Shown here: positions 55,598-64,000 of the stretch, piece by piece
Layout of the letters: each line of letters begins with the position of its first letter
How positions within the stretch are numbered: position 1 is the stretch's first letter
Source: Melastoma dodecandrum
Taxonomy: Eukaryota > Streptophyta > Magnoliopsida > Myrtales > Melastomataceae
Assembly (NCBI GenBank): GCA_029817715.1
Contig: JARUPY010000189.1
Location: 3,720,001 to 3,784,000 of the forward strand
Direction of reading: 5' to 3'
Length of the DNA stretch: 64,000 nucleotides
Notes under the pieces: model-generated
Seen by the model: the letters and a program-made list of their open reading frames with translations, nothing else
What the model was told of the DNA's origin: nothing
The model's database searches: none
Position numbers and translations under genes: made by a program

Positions 55598-55611
55598 AAT
55601 AATATGTGTTT

Positions 55612-57474
55612 TGTTGATATGGTTTTGATGATGAGTCGTACAACAAGTTGACATGCTATGACTTTACAGAAGCTGAGCGACCGTCATAGGATCATGCTAA
55701 CAGTAACCTTCTATAATTAAGAGATACTTCCTAAAAATGGAAAAGTATCACGAAAATATTTTATACATCCCCTAATGGTCAATTGAGATCAAATTAGGAG
55801 ATTAGAAAATATTTTCATAATTAGATATTTTAATAATTAATTAATAATTAATTATGTTATTAATTCAAATAAAGAATAATTCTTGTAATATTAGTTGAAT
55901 TAATATAATTTATTATCTGGTAAGACAAACCACAAAAAGTCAAAAAAAATATGCTTTTCCTATTTACAAAAAATATATTGTTAAATATGGAAATTTCCTA
56001 CTAGCAGTCTTTGAGGAGATAATGTTAATAAGAAACATCCTAGAATCATTCAAATTGTATGAATTACATCCAAATTGAATGATTGATTTGTCTAAGAAGA
56101 ATAAATTCAATTTAGAAATAAATTAGTAATTATTTTCATCAATAGAAGGTTAACGATTTGACAAGACCAAACCTTCTACAATGCTCTATCTTGTGATTAA
56201 AATATCCAATTGACAAAAAATCAATTATAGATATCCCTAACAAATATATGCACTATTTCACGATAAGATTTCTCAAGTTGGAAATTAAATATCATTTCTG
56301 TCTAACTATAGAAGGTTGATGATCCAATTAGTCTATAATCTTATATAATGCATTATCTTGGGATTTAAGAATTCGATTGACATGAAATCAATCAGCGATT
56401 CCCCAATTGATTTATGCATTATGAGAACGCACCTGGCAAAATTTTTATTTGTATTAAAATAAACATACTTAAAAATTGTTGGTTTCAGCAATTATAAAAA
56501 TAGAAACACAAAACAATTAGTCTATAATCTGTGAGTTGAGTGTGTAGGATGGACTCTCCACGCGTCGCATGAGGTGACTACAGCAGGTTTAGCGTCGGTG
56601 AAGCCGCTCCGTATATGCTGGTGTTACGGATATGAGGGACTCGACCGGAACATTGTTTCTAACGTCGGACTGCGTGCAACATGGTCTAGGTGGAAGGATT
56701 GCTGGCTGGCGAGTCGGCGTACAAAGTTGGTCAAAGGGACTGATAACCTTCTCTAATTGTTTATCGAGTTTGTTTGTTGTGTTTGTAGCATGAGTACCCT
56801 GGTGAAGCCCATCCATATACGTTAGTGACTTCGATACGAAGAACATGGTCGGGAAGCTGTCCGTAACGTCGAGTTGTGTACATTAGAACCTAGGGAAATG
56901 GTGGCTAGCTAGCGAATCAATGTCCAACATGTCTAAGAGATGGAGTCTGTAGGAGGCGCACGTGGTGAGGGAAGGTTAACCTCTTGTAGACGTTCTTTTT
57001 ATTTTACAGGATACGACAATTGAGTCTGACCCCAAATCAACAGAAAGGAAAACCCGCTACTGAGTCAAAGAAGGCTGAAGCTTCTAACCAGGGTTCTGTA
57101 CTCAATTTGTCTGATTGATTTCCATGTGATTCGACCTAGACGCGACCAAATCTCAACAAGAGAGTTTCTTGAACTGGTTAAGTTAATCTTATCACCTTGT
57201 GGTTAAAGAAATTATTGTCCTACACCACTGAAAGTTGTACCTTCTACAATAAAATCATTACTAGTATTAGTGAAAACCATCCTATACGAGTGAAAGTGGA
57301 TGTAGGCGTATTTGCCGAACCACTATAAAACATTGCGTTCCAATTTAATTTTAAGCTCCTTTAAATCACAAAAGCTAAGTCTTCTGCTCTGAGGGTTGTG
57401 TGAGTTTGTCAAGAAAGTTATAGTCGAACAAAAGACTAATTCACTCCTTCTTAGTCACAATCAAAGGGCCAACA
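55612..57474 (+). mobile_element. Solo LTR 2, Ty1/copia SIRE-like, with 5-bp target duplication
   Basis: The 1863-bp block starts TGTTGATATGGTTTTGATGA and ends CAAAGGGCCAACA. It is flanked by TGTTT at 55607-55611 and TGTTT at 57475-57479. The tail ACTAATTCACTCCTTCTTAG and the word GCCGAACCACTATAAAA (57313) are shared with solo LTR 1, so both are one family. Inside, a block of about 205 bp is duplicated: GGTGAAGCCGCTCCGTATAT at about 56597 and GGTGAAGCCCATCCATATAC at about 56802. No internal region is attached. Confidence 0.85.
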
Positions 57475-57479
57475 TGTTT

Positions 57480-58251
57480 CTTTACATATTTTAGGCAAAT
57501 TGAAACCACACAGTGCCCTGAATATTACATAAATAAGGTAGTGGAGATAGTCACAAATTTGTTGAGGAAAATCTTTGTTAGTTGAGATAGTCGAAGTCTT
57601 CGTAGAGTAAGTGTCTGGAGTGATGGTACGTTGTAAGAGATTTATTCAAAAAGAGTTCAGATTTGATATCTTGGGGCTCAATTCTAGTGGCATAATCGTA
57701 TGTGGATTTTGCACTAAAAGAATCAGATTAACAAATGAAAAGTGCACATATGTAAAAGGAATTCTATTTAAGGCTACAGAATGATCTTTCTCTCAATCAT
57801 CTTTGTCCAACCAAAAGAATCTTTGGTTGGTTACATTTTACTCAATCATCTTTCTCTCATCGACAATGATTGCTCGCATTCTGTTCTGCTCGATCTGATT
57901 TACAGTAATTTGGGCATCGAATTTGGCATGTGCTGCAACCCCTAGTTGCACTCTCTCACTTTTCAAATTGATTTGAGCTTTAGCCGGTTGATGATCATTG
58001 TCGTCTATCAGTGCGAAGATATTTGCAATATCATTCCTGGCTCTATGGAGTTGAGCTTGCAGGTCAGCAACGTGTTTGGAGACTTCATTACGACCTACAG
58101 AAGAGTTCCATACCCTAACGAACTCCTGAGGTGAGGTATTGCAGGCGAGGATGAGAACATCCAAAAGGGCTCTCGCGGCAAGAAACCTCCCAAGCGATGC
58201 CCATTTGACCGCTTAGGAGCTCAAGAGTTGAAGGGACAGTCTGGTTTATAG
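57480..58251 (+). other. Leader region of Tat remnant 4, with an antisense open frame
   Basis: On the - strand a frame of 108 codons is open at 58164-57838. It contains a coiled-coil-like stretch VSKHVADLQAQLHRARNDIA. The + strand here lacks a gag-like frame. The area lies between solo LTR 2 and the first gag words of Tat remnant 4, so it may be the 5' untranslated part of that element or an old captured exon. Confidence 0.3.
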
Positions 58252-59030
58252 ATGAATCTGCCAAATGATCCCGGAGACGACATGGATGTCATAAAGAACG
58301 GGACTTTGCTGGTACAATTTCTAACAGCAGACATGCTTTGTTACAGGTGTAACCTCATGGTGGCTCATAAGATCCTTGTTACCCAAATGTGCCAACCATG
58401 TTGTAACCAATACTTTCTATTACTGGCCAAGATGTCTACTGAAGGGACCATCAAAGTAGAGATCGTCAATCCTCCATCAAGTAATATGTCAGACTTTGCT
58501 TTAGACTATTACCCGGGAACTCCTCAAACGGAGAAACGCCGGCAGGGTTATGACCCACATAAACGAGATTTCGTACGGGTGAATACTTGTGCACAATCTC
58601 CTAGGAATTCCCGTTTTGTACGTGGTCCTGATACCAAAGGGTGTATAGCGAAAAGCCGGTGCAACATCGTGCCTCTAGCCACCCACTAAGGGGAAGAAGA
58701 GACAGAAAGAAAGAAGAGCATGTCGTGCTCTAGAGAAACCTGTAATGCAAACATGTTCGGACACCCCCAAAGTTGGGACACCTACCGAGAGCAATGTCGG
58801 GTCTAATACATTAAGATATTACAAACCCATTCAGTTTGGGACACCACGGGAGGGGAATGGAACTAGTTGTAACGTCGTCATTCTCATAGCTGAATTCGCC
58901 GAGATGAAGGGAACCAATGTACAAGATACTCCTCTGTTTCCCTTTTATCAGAGTAACGTTAGTAAAGTGCCGCAAAATCTTTTGGGGGGATGTCTAAAAC
59001 AACCCCCTACGTCGCTTCGGAGACATATCT
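58252..59030 (+). pseudogene. Tat-type gag/linker remnant
   Basis: The frame at 58252-58689 holds MSTEGTIKVEIVNPP and GYDPHKRDFVRV, equivalent to MSSEGTIIVE and GYDPISRDFVEV of remnant 1. The phrase MCQPCCNQYFLLLAKMSTEG also parallels CTPYCVNYYHKLVDMSSEG. Downstream a stop (58687) and a new frame (58745-59032) lead to protease. No knuckle is visible. Confidence 0.6.
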
Positions 59031-59032
59031 AA

Positions 59033-59591
59033 CGTTGCATATCCCGGCGACGTTCAAATATGTCATGTCCTCATTGATAACAGAGCTACCATTAATGTAC
59101 TTCCTCTAAAAAAGAATAAGCACCTCGGAGACGATGTAGCTGAGTTAGAAACGACCGACGTAAGTGTCGACGGCTTCAATGGGACTACCTCCTCATGTTT
59201 AGGGATAGTATCTATCCGACTCCATGTCGGCAATCACAAAAAGAAAACAACCTCCTTTGTCATCGACATAAAGCCGTCATTCGGCGCCCTGTTGGGGAGA
59301 GACTGGCTACATAAAGCCGGCACCATCCCTTTCCACCTTCCACCAGGAGCTCTCTTGCTATGGGGAGAGCATGGCTTGGAGGTTATCACTGGAGAAGTGG
59401 TTAAAAACGCCAACATGTCCTATGTATGTGTAGGGGCAGTAAAACAAGTCAAAGACATGAATAGTAAACTGAGGTACTCACTCATAAACCATAATGTCGG
59501 CCCCCTAGGTGAGTCGGGGTATGTATTCCTGGTGTCGTACGACGGACCACCCCCAGCGGCAATGCAAAAGCCAATCATTCTAACTGGATAG
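59033..59591 (+). pseudogene. Tat-type aspartic protease remnant
   Basis: CHVLIDNRATINVLPL at about 59063-59110 is the retropepsin site with D-N-R in place of D-N-G. DVSVDGFNG, CLGIVSIRLHVG and FGALLGRDWLHKAG (about 59281-59322) follow, then the family tail GPLGE.G.VFLVSYDG. The frame at 59292-59591 is open to a TAG. The Gly to Arg change in the active-site loop should inactivate it. Confidence 0.7.
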
Positions 59592-59612
59592 GATGATGAA
59601 CAACCGCATGAA

Positions 59613-60365
59613 GTGAACGAGGATGCGACCCCACTCGAGAAAGACGTGCGCGAAGCTGGCTTAGAAGGCAACATCACAAGTCAACCGATAAAGACGGATT
59701 TGGAGCACGGGAGCGAGGTACCTGATTCAATATCAAACCTCCTAGAACACCTAGGCGAATACAGGGCGTCTAGAATAAACATGGGGCATACTAGTTCGTC
59801 CCCCACACATGAAAAGATGTGTCCATTGTTTATTCAATCAATCAAGAAGTTTCCAATACTTCTCTTATCCCTTGTGACCCTCAAAATGAAATCAACTTGG
59901 GAACTACCAAAGAATCACGTATTAGTTACCTCAGCTCGCTTCTTAATGAAACAAAATGGGAGGCTATTAAAGGAATCTTACATACTTACAAAAATTGCTA
60001 CACGTGGGATTACATCGAAATGCCTAGCCCCGATCGAAACTTAGTCGAGCATAGGCACCCAATGAATAGTAATTTTAAACTGGTGAAACAAAGACAAGAT
60101 GGATGTCACGAGAAGTAGCCCCAAATGGTCAACGAGAAGATTAAAAAATTGTTCAAGGCATGCTATATAAAAACGGTGAAACATGTAGACCGGATATCCA
60201 GCATAGTACGAGTTATCAGGAAGAACGACAAGATCAGGGTATGCTTAGATTTCTGTGACTTGTACAAAGCGACACCTAGAGACGAGTTTCACATGCTAGT
60301 TGCCGATGACTTGATAGACAAGGCAGTTGGGCATGAGCAAATATCCTTTATGGTGGGTACTCCGG
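59613..60365 (+). pseudogene. Tat-type RT, first part
   Basis: The pre-RT block TWDYIEMPSPDRNLVEHRHP (about 60003-60062) is followed by the frame at 60125-60360. This frame reads KIKKLFKACYIKTV, VRVIRKNDKIRVCLDFCDLY and FHMLVADDLIDKAVGHEQIS, then FMVG, where the miniature-LTR array begins. The order matches RT fingers. Two overlapping frames at 59613-60118 show one shift before RT. Confidence 0.75.
60361..60365. other. Target site duplication TCCGG (left) of the array
   Basis: TCCGG before the first LTR and TCCGG at 63447-63451 after the fifth LTR. Deleting the array plus one copy rejoins the RT motif of the host element, which confirms the duplication. Confidence 0.85.
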
Positions 60366-60650
60366 TGACACAAATTGTAAAGAATCCGATCATTTAGGGA
60401 TTGGACAATTTAGATTTAGAATATTTGGATTATTTCTATATTTTTATATATTTTATTTTATTTTAAAGATTCTGATGTAAGCCTATTTATAGGCCTAATT
60501 ATCTATTGAATAAAACAGGAAGAGAAAAGTTGGGTTTATTCTCCCCAAGAGAATTAGGTGTCTTACTCCCCTAAGCATGAGAGGTCGGAGGATTCTCTCG
60601 GGTGAGCCCTCGCATGTCCGAATTACCCGTGCTATCCCGAGACCATATCA
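60366..60650 (+). repeat. Miniature element LTR 1
   Basis: Starts TGACACAAATTGTAAAGAAT and ends GAGACCATATCA. It contains CCTATTTATAGGCC (about 60482) and GAATAAAACAGG (about 60508). It keeps the segment GAAAAGTTGGGTTTATTCTC that LTRs 3 and 4 lack. Confidence 0.85.
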
Positions 60651-61040
60651 ATTGGTATCAACGTGGGTCATAGGCGAGATACATAAGCTTCAACAACTAT
60701 TCAAGCGGTTCTTTGAAAGGTACGAGGCCGATCTGGAATAATTGACAGCTCTACTCGAACAAATTAATGTGCGATTGGAGCGGTTGGAGGGCCAAAGCCC
60801 ATGAGCAAATCCTGACAAGCAATTCCTGATTTCGATCAGATCAGCCATGTGCCTAACCAGGAGAAAATCTATGATCTTTCATTCGAGAAGAAGCGTCAAA
60901 GTTTTACGACAAACAACTGTCTACTTCCGATATTGGCGGAACATAGGTCACTCGATCTTGATCCAAAAGAGGAAGTCGTGCTTGAAATTATGAATACTCA
61001 AAGGCACTTTTCAAACCTTATGCTTGAGGACAAGCATGTG
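60651..61040 (+). other. Miniature element internal domain 1
   Basis: Begins AT-TGGTATCAACGTGGG (primer site at 60653). The coding remnant reads LQQLFKRFFERYEAD and then a stop. The end, with the purine tract and about 10 bases of the next LTR, is deleted: GACAAGCATGTG joins directly to CATCGCAATGAATCC. Confidence 0.75.
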
Positions 61041-61316
61041 CATCGCAATGAATCCAATCTTTCAGGGATTGGATAATTTAGATTTAGAATATTTGGATTA
61101 TTTCTATACTTTTAGTTATTTTATTTTATTTTGAAGATCTTGATGGAAGCCTATTTATATGCATAACTATCTATTTTATAAAATAGGAAGAGAAAAGTTG
61201 GGTTTATTCTCCCATAAAGAAGTAGGTGTCACTTCCTAAGCGTGAGAGGTCGGTGGGTTATGTCTAACGAGCCCTCGCATGTCCGAATCACACGTAACTA
61301 TATCAGGATCGTATTA
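61041..61316 (+). repeat. Miniature element LTR 2 (5' end deleted)
   Basis: Begins at CATCGCAATGAATCC, missing the TGATACAGAT start, and ends GGATCGTATTA. It keeps GAAAAGTTGGGTTTATTCTC. Confidence 0.8.
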
Positions 61317-61756
61317 TTTGGTATCAAAGCGGGCCATTGGCGAGAAGCGGAACCTTCAGCAACTATTCGAACGATTCTTTGAAAGGTACGAGGCCGATCA
61401 GGAACAACTGAAGGCTCAACTGGAACAGATCAATGCAATTGGAGCGGTTGGAGGGCCAAAGCCCCTGAGCAAATCCCATGGTCCAAGGAGGAGGTAGAAA
61501 ATCCCGACAAGCACTTACTGATTTCGAACAGATCAGCCATGTTTGTAGCCACGTGGAAATCTATGATCTTCCCATCGAGGAGAAACATCAAATTCTTAGA
61601 ACGGACAATTGTCTACCTCCGGTTCGGAAGTCGGCTTTGAAACCTAGGTTACCGGATCAGGATCTATTGGAAGAAGCTGTGTGGGAAATTATCAAAACTC
61701 AAAACTACCTTTCAAATGTCATGGTTGAGGATAAGCATGATTTCCAAGGGGTGTAA
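61317..61756 (+). other. Miniature element internal domain 2
   Basis: The primer site TGGTATCAAAGCGGG starts at 61319. The frame at 61279-61497 runs from the LTR through the primer site and gives NLQQLFERFFERYEADQEQL and KAQLEQINAI. The frame at 61478-61756 continues in a second phase with FEQISHVCSHVEIYDLPIEE and DQDLLEEAVWEIIKTQNYLS. It ends CCAAGGGGTGTAA before the next LTR. Confidence 0.75.
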
Positions 61757-62019
61757 TGATACAGATCGCAAAGATTCCGATCGTTTAGGGTAGATAATTT
61801 AGATTTGGAATATTTGGTTAATTCTACATTTTTAGTTATTTTATTTTATTTTGAACATTCTGATGTAAGCCAATTTATAGGCCTAATTATCTATTGAATA
61901 AAACATGAACTCCCCTATAGAATTAGCTGTCACACTCTCCTCGGTGTGAGACGTTGGAGGGTTCTTTCTAACGAGCCCTCACATGTCCAAATTGCATGTG
62001 CTATACCGGGACCGTATGA
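61757..62019 (+). repeat. Miniature element LTR 3
   Basis: Starts TGATACAGATCGCAAAGATT and ends GACCGTATGA. It lacks the about 23-bp AGAGAAAAGTTGGGTTTATT segment, like LTR 4. Confidence 0.85.
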
Positions 62020-62481
62020 ATTGGTATTAGAGTGGGTCATGCGCGAGATACAGAAGCTTCAACAACTATTCGAATTCTTTGAAAGGTACGAGGCCGATCA
62101 TGAAAAATTGAAGGCTCAGCTAGAACAAATTAATGTGCAATTGGAGCGGTTAGAGTGCCAAAACCCATGAACAAATCCCAAGGTCCAAGGAGGAGGTAGC
62201 AAATCCCGACAAGCCAAAAAAAAATCCCGACAAGCAATTGCTGATTTCGAACAGATCAGCCATGTTTCTAGCCACGAAGAAATCTACGATCTTCCCATCG
62301 ATGAGAAATGTCAAATTCTTACAAGGGACAATTGTCTACCTCCGGTTCCAATGTCGACGGTGAAACCTAGCTTACTGGATTCTGATCCATTGAAAGAAGC
62401 TGTGTTGAAAATTATGAAAACTCGGTACCACCTTTCAAATGTCATGCTTGAGGACAAGCATGATTTCCAAGGGGAGTATAA
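62020..62481 (+). other. Miniature element internal domain 3
   Basis: The primer site TGGTATTAGAGTGGG starts at 62022. An ATG at about 62038 opens the frame REIQKLQQLFEFFERYEADH, then EKLKAQLEQINVQLERLE. A 20-base AAATCCCGACAAGC duplication lies at about 62200-62235. The purine tract CCAAGGGGAGTATAA directly precedes LTR 4. Confidence 0.8.
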
Positions 62482-62723
62482 TGATACGGATCGCAAAGAA
62501 TCCGATCGTTTATGGATTAGATAATTTAAATTTTGAATATTTGTATTGTTTCTACATTTTTAGTTATTTTAATTTATTTAGAAGATTTTGATGTATATAT
62601 TGAATAAAACAAGAACTCCCCTAGAGAATTAGGTGTCACACTCTCCTCAGCATGAGAAGTAAGAGGTCTCTCTAATGAGCTCTCGCATGTCCGAATCGCA
62701 CGTGCTATACTAGGACCGTATTA
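62482..62723 (+). repeat. Miniature element LTR 4
   Basis: Starts TGATACGGATCGCAAAGAAT and ends GGACCGTATTA. It lacks the GTTGGGTTTATT segment and also the CTATTTATAGGCC TATA-like block (GATGTATATATTGAATAAAA instead), making it the shortest LTR. Confidence 0.85.
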
Positions 62724-63167
62724 ATTGGTATCAGAGCGAGTAATTGGCGAGATACAAAAGCTTCAACAACTATTTGAGCGGTTCTTTGAAAGGTACGAGG
62801 CTGATAAGGAAAAATTGAAGGCTCAACTGGAACAGATTAATGTACAATTGGTGCGGTTGGAGTACCAAAGCCCACGAGCAAATCCCACGGTCCAAGGAGG
62901 ACGTAGCAAATCCCGACAAGCAATTACTGATTTCGAATAGATCAGCCATGTTTCTAGCCACGAGGAAATCTATGATCTTCCCATCGAGGAGAAACATCAA
63001 ATTCTGAAAGAGGACAACTGTCTACCTCCAGTTCCGATGTCGACGGTGAAACCCAGGTTACCAGATCAGGATCTATAAGAGGAAATTATGCTGGAAATTA
63101 TGAAAACTCAAGACCACCTTTCAAATGTCATGCTTATGGATAAGCATGATTTTCAAGGGGAGAGTAT
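62724..63167 (+). other. Miniature element internal domain 4
   Basis: The primer site TGGTATCAGAGCGAG at 62726 is the best match to the initiator-Met tRNA complement in the array. The frame at 62725-62940 reads GEIQKLQQLFERFFERYEAD and KEKLKAQLEQINVQLVRLEY. After a TAG, the second block HEEIYDLPIEEKHQILKEDN follows. Ends CAAGGGGAGAGTAT before LTR 5. Confidence 0.8.
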
Positions 63168-63446
63168 TGATACAGATCGTAAGGAATCCGATCGTTTATG
63201 GATTGGATAATTTAGATTTAGAATATTTGTTCTATATTTTTAGTTATTTTATTTTATTTTCAATATTATGATGGAAGCTTATTTATAAGCCTAATTATCT
63301 ATTGAATAAAATAGGAAGAAAAATGTTGGGTTTATTGTCCCATACAGAATTAGGTTTCACATTCCCCCGAGAGTGAGAGGTCGGAGGGTTCTCTCTGACA
63401 AGCCCTCGCATGTCCGAATCGTCCGTGCTATCTCGAGACCATATCA
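63168..63446 (+). repeat. Miniature element LTR 5
   Basis: Starts TGATACAGATCGTAAGGAAT and ends CTCGAGACCATATCA. It keeps AATGTTGGGTTTATTGTCCC and shares the CGAGACCATATCA end with LTR 1, so the two outer LTRs are most alike at the 3' end. Confidence 0.85.
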
Positions 63447-63990
63447 TCCGGTTATAATCAAATCTTCATCGCTGAGGAAGATGTATACAAAACGGTGTTC
63501 ATATGCCCTATAGGAATCTTCAAATGGTTGTCATGTCTTTTAGACTAACGAATGCAGGCACCACTTATCAAAGGGCAATTAGCTTCATTTTTGGCCCTCT
63601 AAAAGGAAAAGTAGTTGAAGCACACATAGAAAATGTGGTAATAAAGTCCAAGCGAAGTCAGGGCCACGAGGCCCATCTAAGCGAAACCTTTGAGAATATG
63701 AAAGCAAAGAACCTTAAGCTCAATTCTTCGAATGTGCGTTTGGAGTTAGAAAAGGACAGATCCTCAGGTTCTTGGTACACCAAAAAGGGATCGAAGTCGA
63801 CCCACTCAAAACACTCACCATCTCGAACCGACCCGCGCCTCGGATCAAGAAAGAACTCCGGGCTTTTCAGGGGAGAGTGAATACATACGCCACTTCATAG
63901 GCAGCGTCGCATCCAAGACTAGCATCTTCTCAACAATTTTGAAAGAGAAAAGGCAATGACAGGTAACCTAGACGTCGCAACATGAGCTAG
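63447..63990 (+). pseudogene. Tat-type RT, second part, catalytic site lost
   Basis: The sequence right of the array resumes RT: SGYNQIFIAEEDVYKTVF, then (63503 onward) VVMSFRLTNAGTTYQRAISF. The place of the catalytic YIDD reads HIEN at 63623-63634, so both Asp residues are replaced (Glu and Asn). Connection words follow in broken frames (FLVHQKGIEVDP near 63765-63810; ELRAFQGRVNTYATS near 63850). This RT cannot be active. Confidence 0.75.
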
Positions 63991-64000
63991 TCTTCTAGGA

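Larger units (their letters stand above)
60366..63446 (+). mobile_element. Tandem array of a miniature LTR element: five LTRs, four internal domains
   Basis: The 3081-bp block is built as LTR-internal-LTR-internal-LTR-internal-LTR-internal-LTR. LTRs lie at 60366-60650, 61041-61316, 61757-62019, 62482-62723 and 63168-63446 (242-285 bp). Most start TGATAC(A/G)GATCG and end near GTATCA, forming inverted termini. Each LTR has a TATA-like CTATTTATAGGCC or equivalent and a GAATAAAA signal. Each internal part (390-462 bp) starts with TGGTATCA-type primer sequence, codes for a short coiled-coil stretch and (best in the third) ends in the purine tract AAGGGGAG. The whole is flanked by TCCGG at 60361-60365 and 63447-63451. 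Size and lack of pol fit a TRIM-type element. Sharing of LTRs between units shows growth by LTR recombination or insertion as an array. Confidence 0.88.
58252..64000 (+). mobile_element. Ty3/gypsy Tat-type element remnant 4, interrupted by a miniature-LTR array
   Basis: gag/linker (58252-59030), protease (59030-59590), pre-RT (59613-60117) and RT (60125-60360) are readable. RT continues at 63452-63900 after removing the array at 60366-63446 with one TCCGG copy. The resumed reading (SGYNQIFIAEED) fits the motif cut at 60356, apart from one missing base near 60358. The element runs off the right edge of the window. Its gag and protease words match remnant 1. Confidence 0.85.

Noticed and set aside
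60361..63451. Direct repeats with regular spacing resembling a CRISPR array
   Set aside because: Units are about 700 bp with LTR ends, primer sites and a target duplication, and the sequence is plant nuclear DNA.

Overview
This window is plant nuclear DNA, probably from a eudicot. Spliced genes with GT-AG introns sit in a sea of old, nested LTR retrotransposons, and the spacers are AT-rich. Two complete protein genes can be read exon by exon. One is a YqgF/RuvX-family nuclease gene on the + strand (25877-28369, six exons, 216 residues). The other is a ZFWD-type CCCH zinc finger plus WD40 protein gene on the - strand (39055-about 42400, seven coding exons, 419 residues). A third spliced gene (about 34083-35031) looks real, but I do not recognise its product and its first exon is unresolved.

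The rest is almost entirely mobile DNA. Four Ty3/gypsy remnants of the Tat type can be seen or inferred: 1-3680 (gag, protease, RT, RNase H and a second RNase H); the LTR-like blocks at 4361-5115, 24050-25010 and 35930-36760; 50500-55050 (gag, protease, integrase); and 58252-60360 continuing at 63452-64000. Two chromovirus remnants lie at 6890-9500 and 43150-46870. A long-LTR chromovirus of the Tekay/Del type is split into two halves facing opposite ways. Its 5' LTR, gag and start of protease lie on the - strand (15202 down to 10783). Its protease end, RT, RNase H, integrase, chromodomain and 3' LTR lie on the + strand (17682-23273). One inversion explains this layout. Two solo LTRs of one Ty1/copia (SIRE-like) family, 30788-32770 and 55612-57474, each keep a perfect 5-bp target duplication.

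The most unusual object is at 60366-63446. It is a tandem array of a miniature LTR element with five LTRs alternating with four short internal domains. Each internal domain begins with a tRNA-iMet-type primer site and carries the same short coiled-coil gag-like frame. The whole array is flanked by one TCCGG target duplication and interrupts the RT gene of the last Tat element.

The host genes are intact, whereas every retroelement reading frame is broken by stops or frameshifts. Several tandem repeats accompany the retroelements: about 57 bp and 59 bp units at 5660-6454, 49 bp units at 55431-55597, and a long GAA run at 21643-21720.
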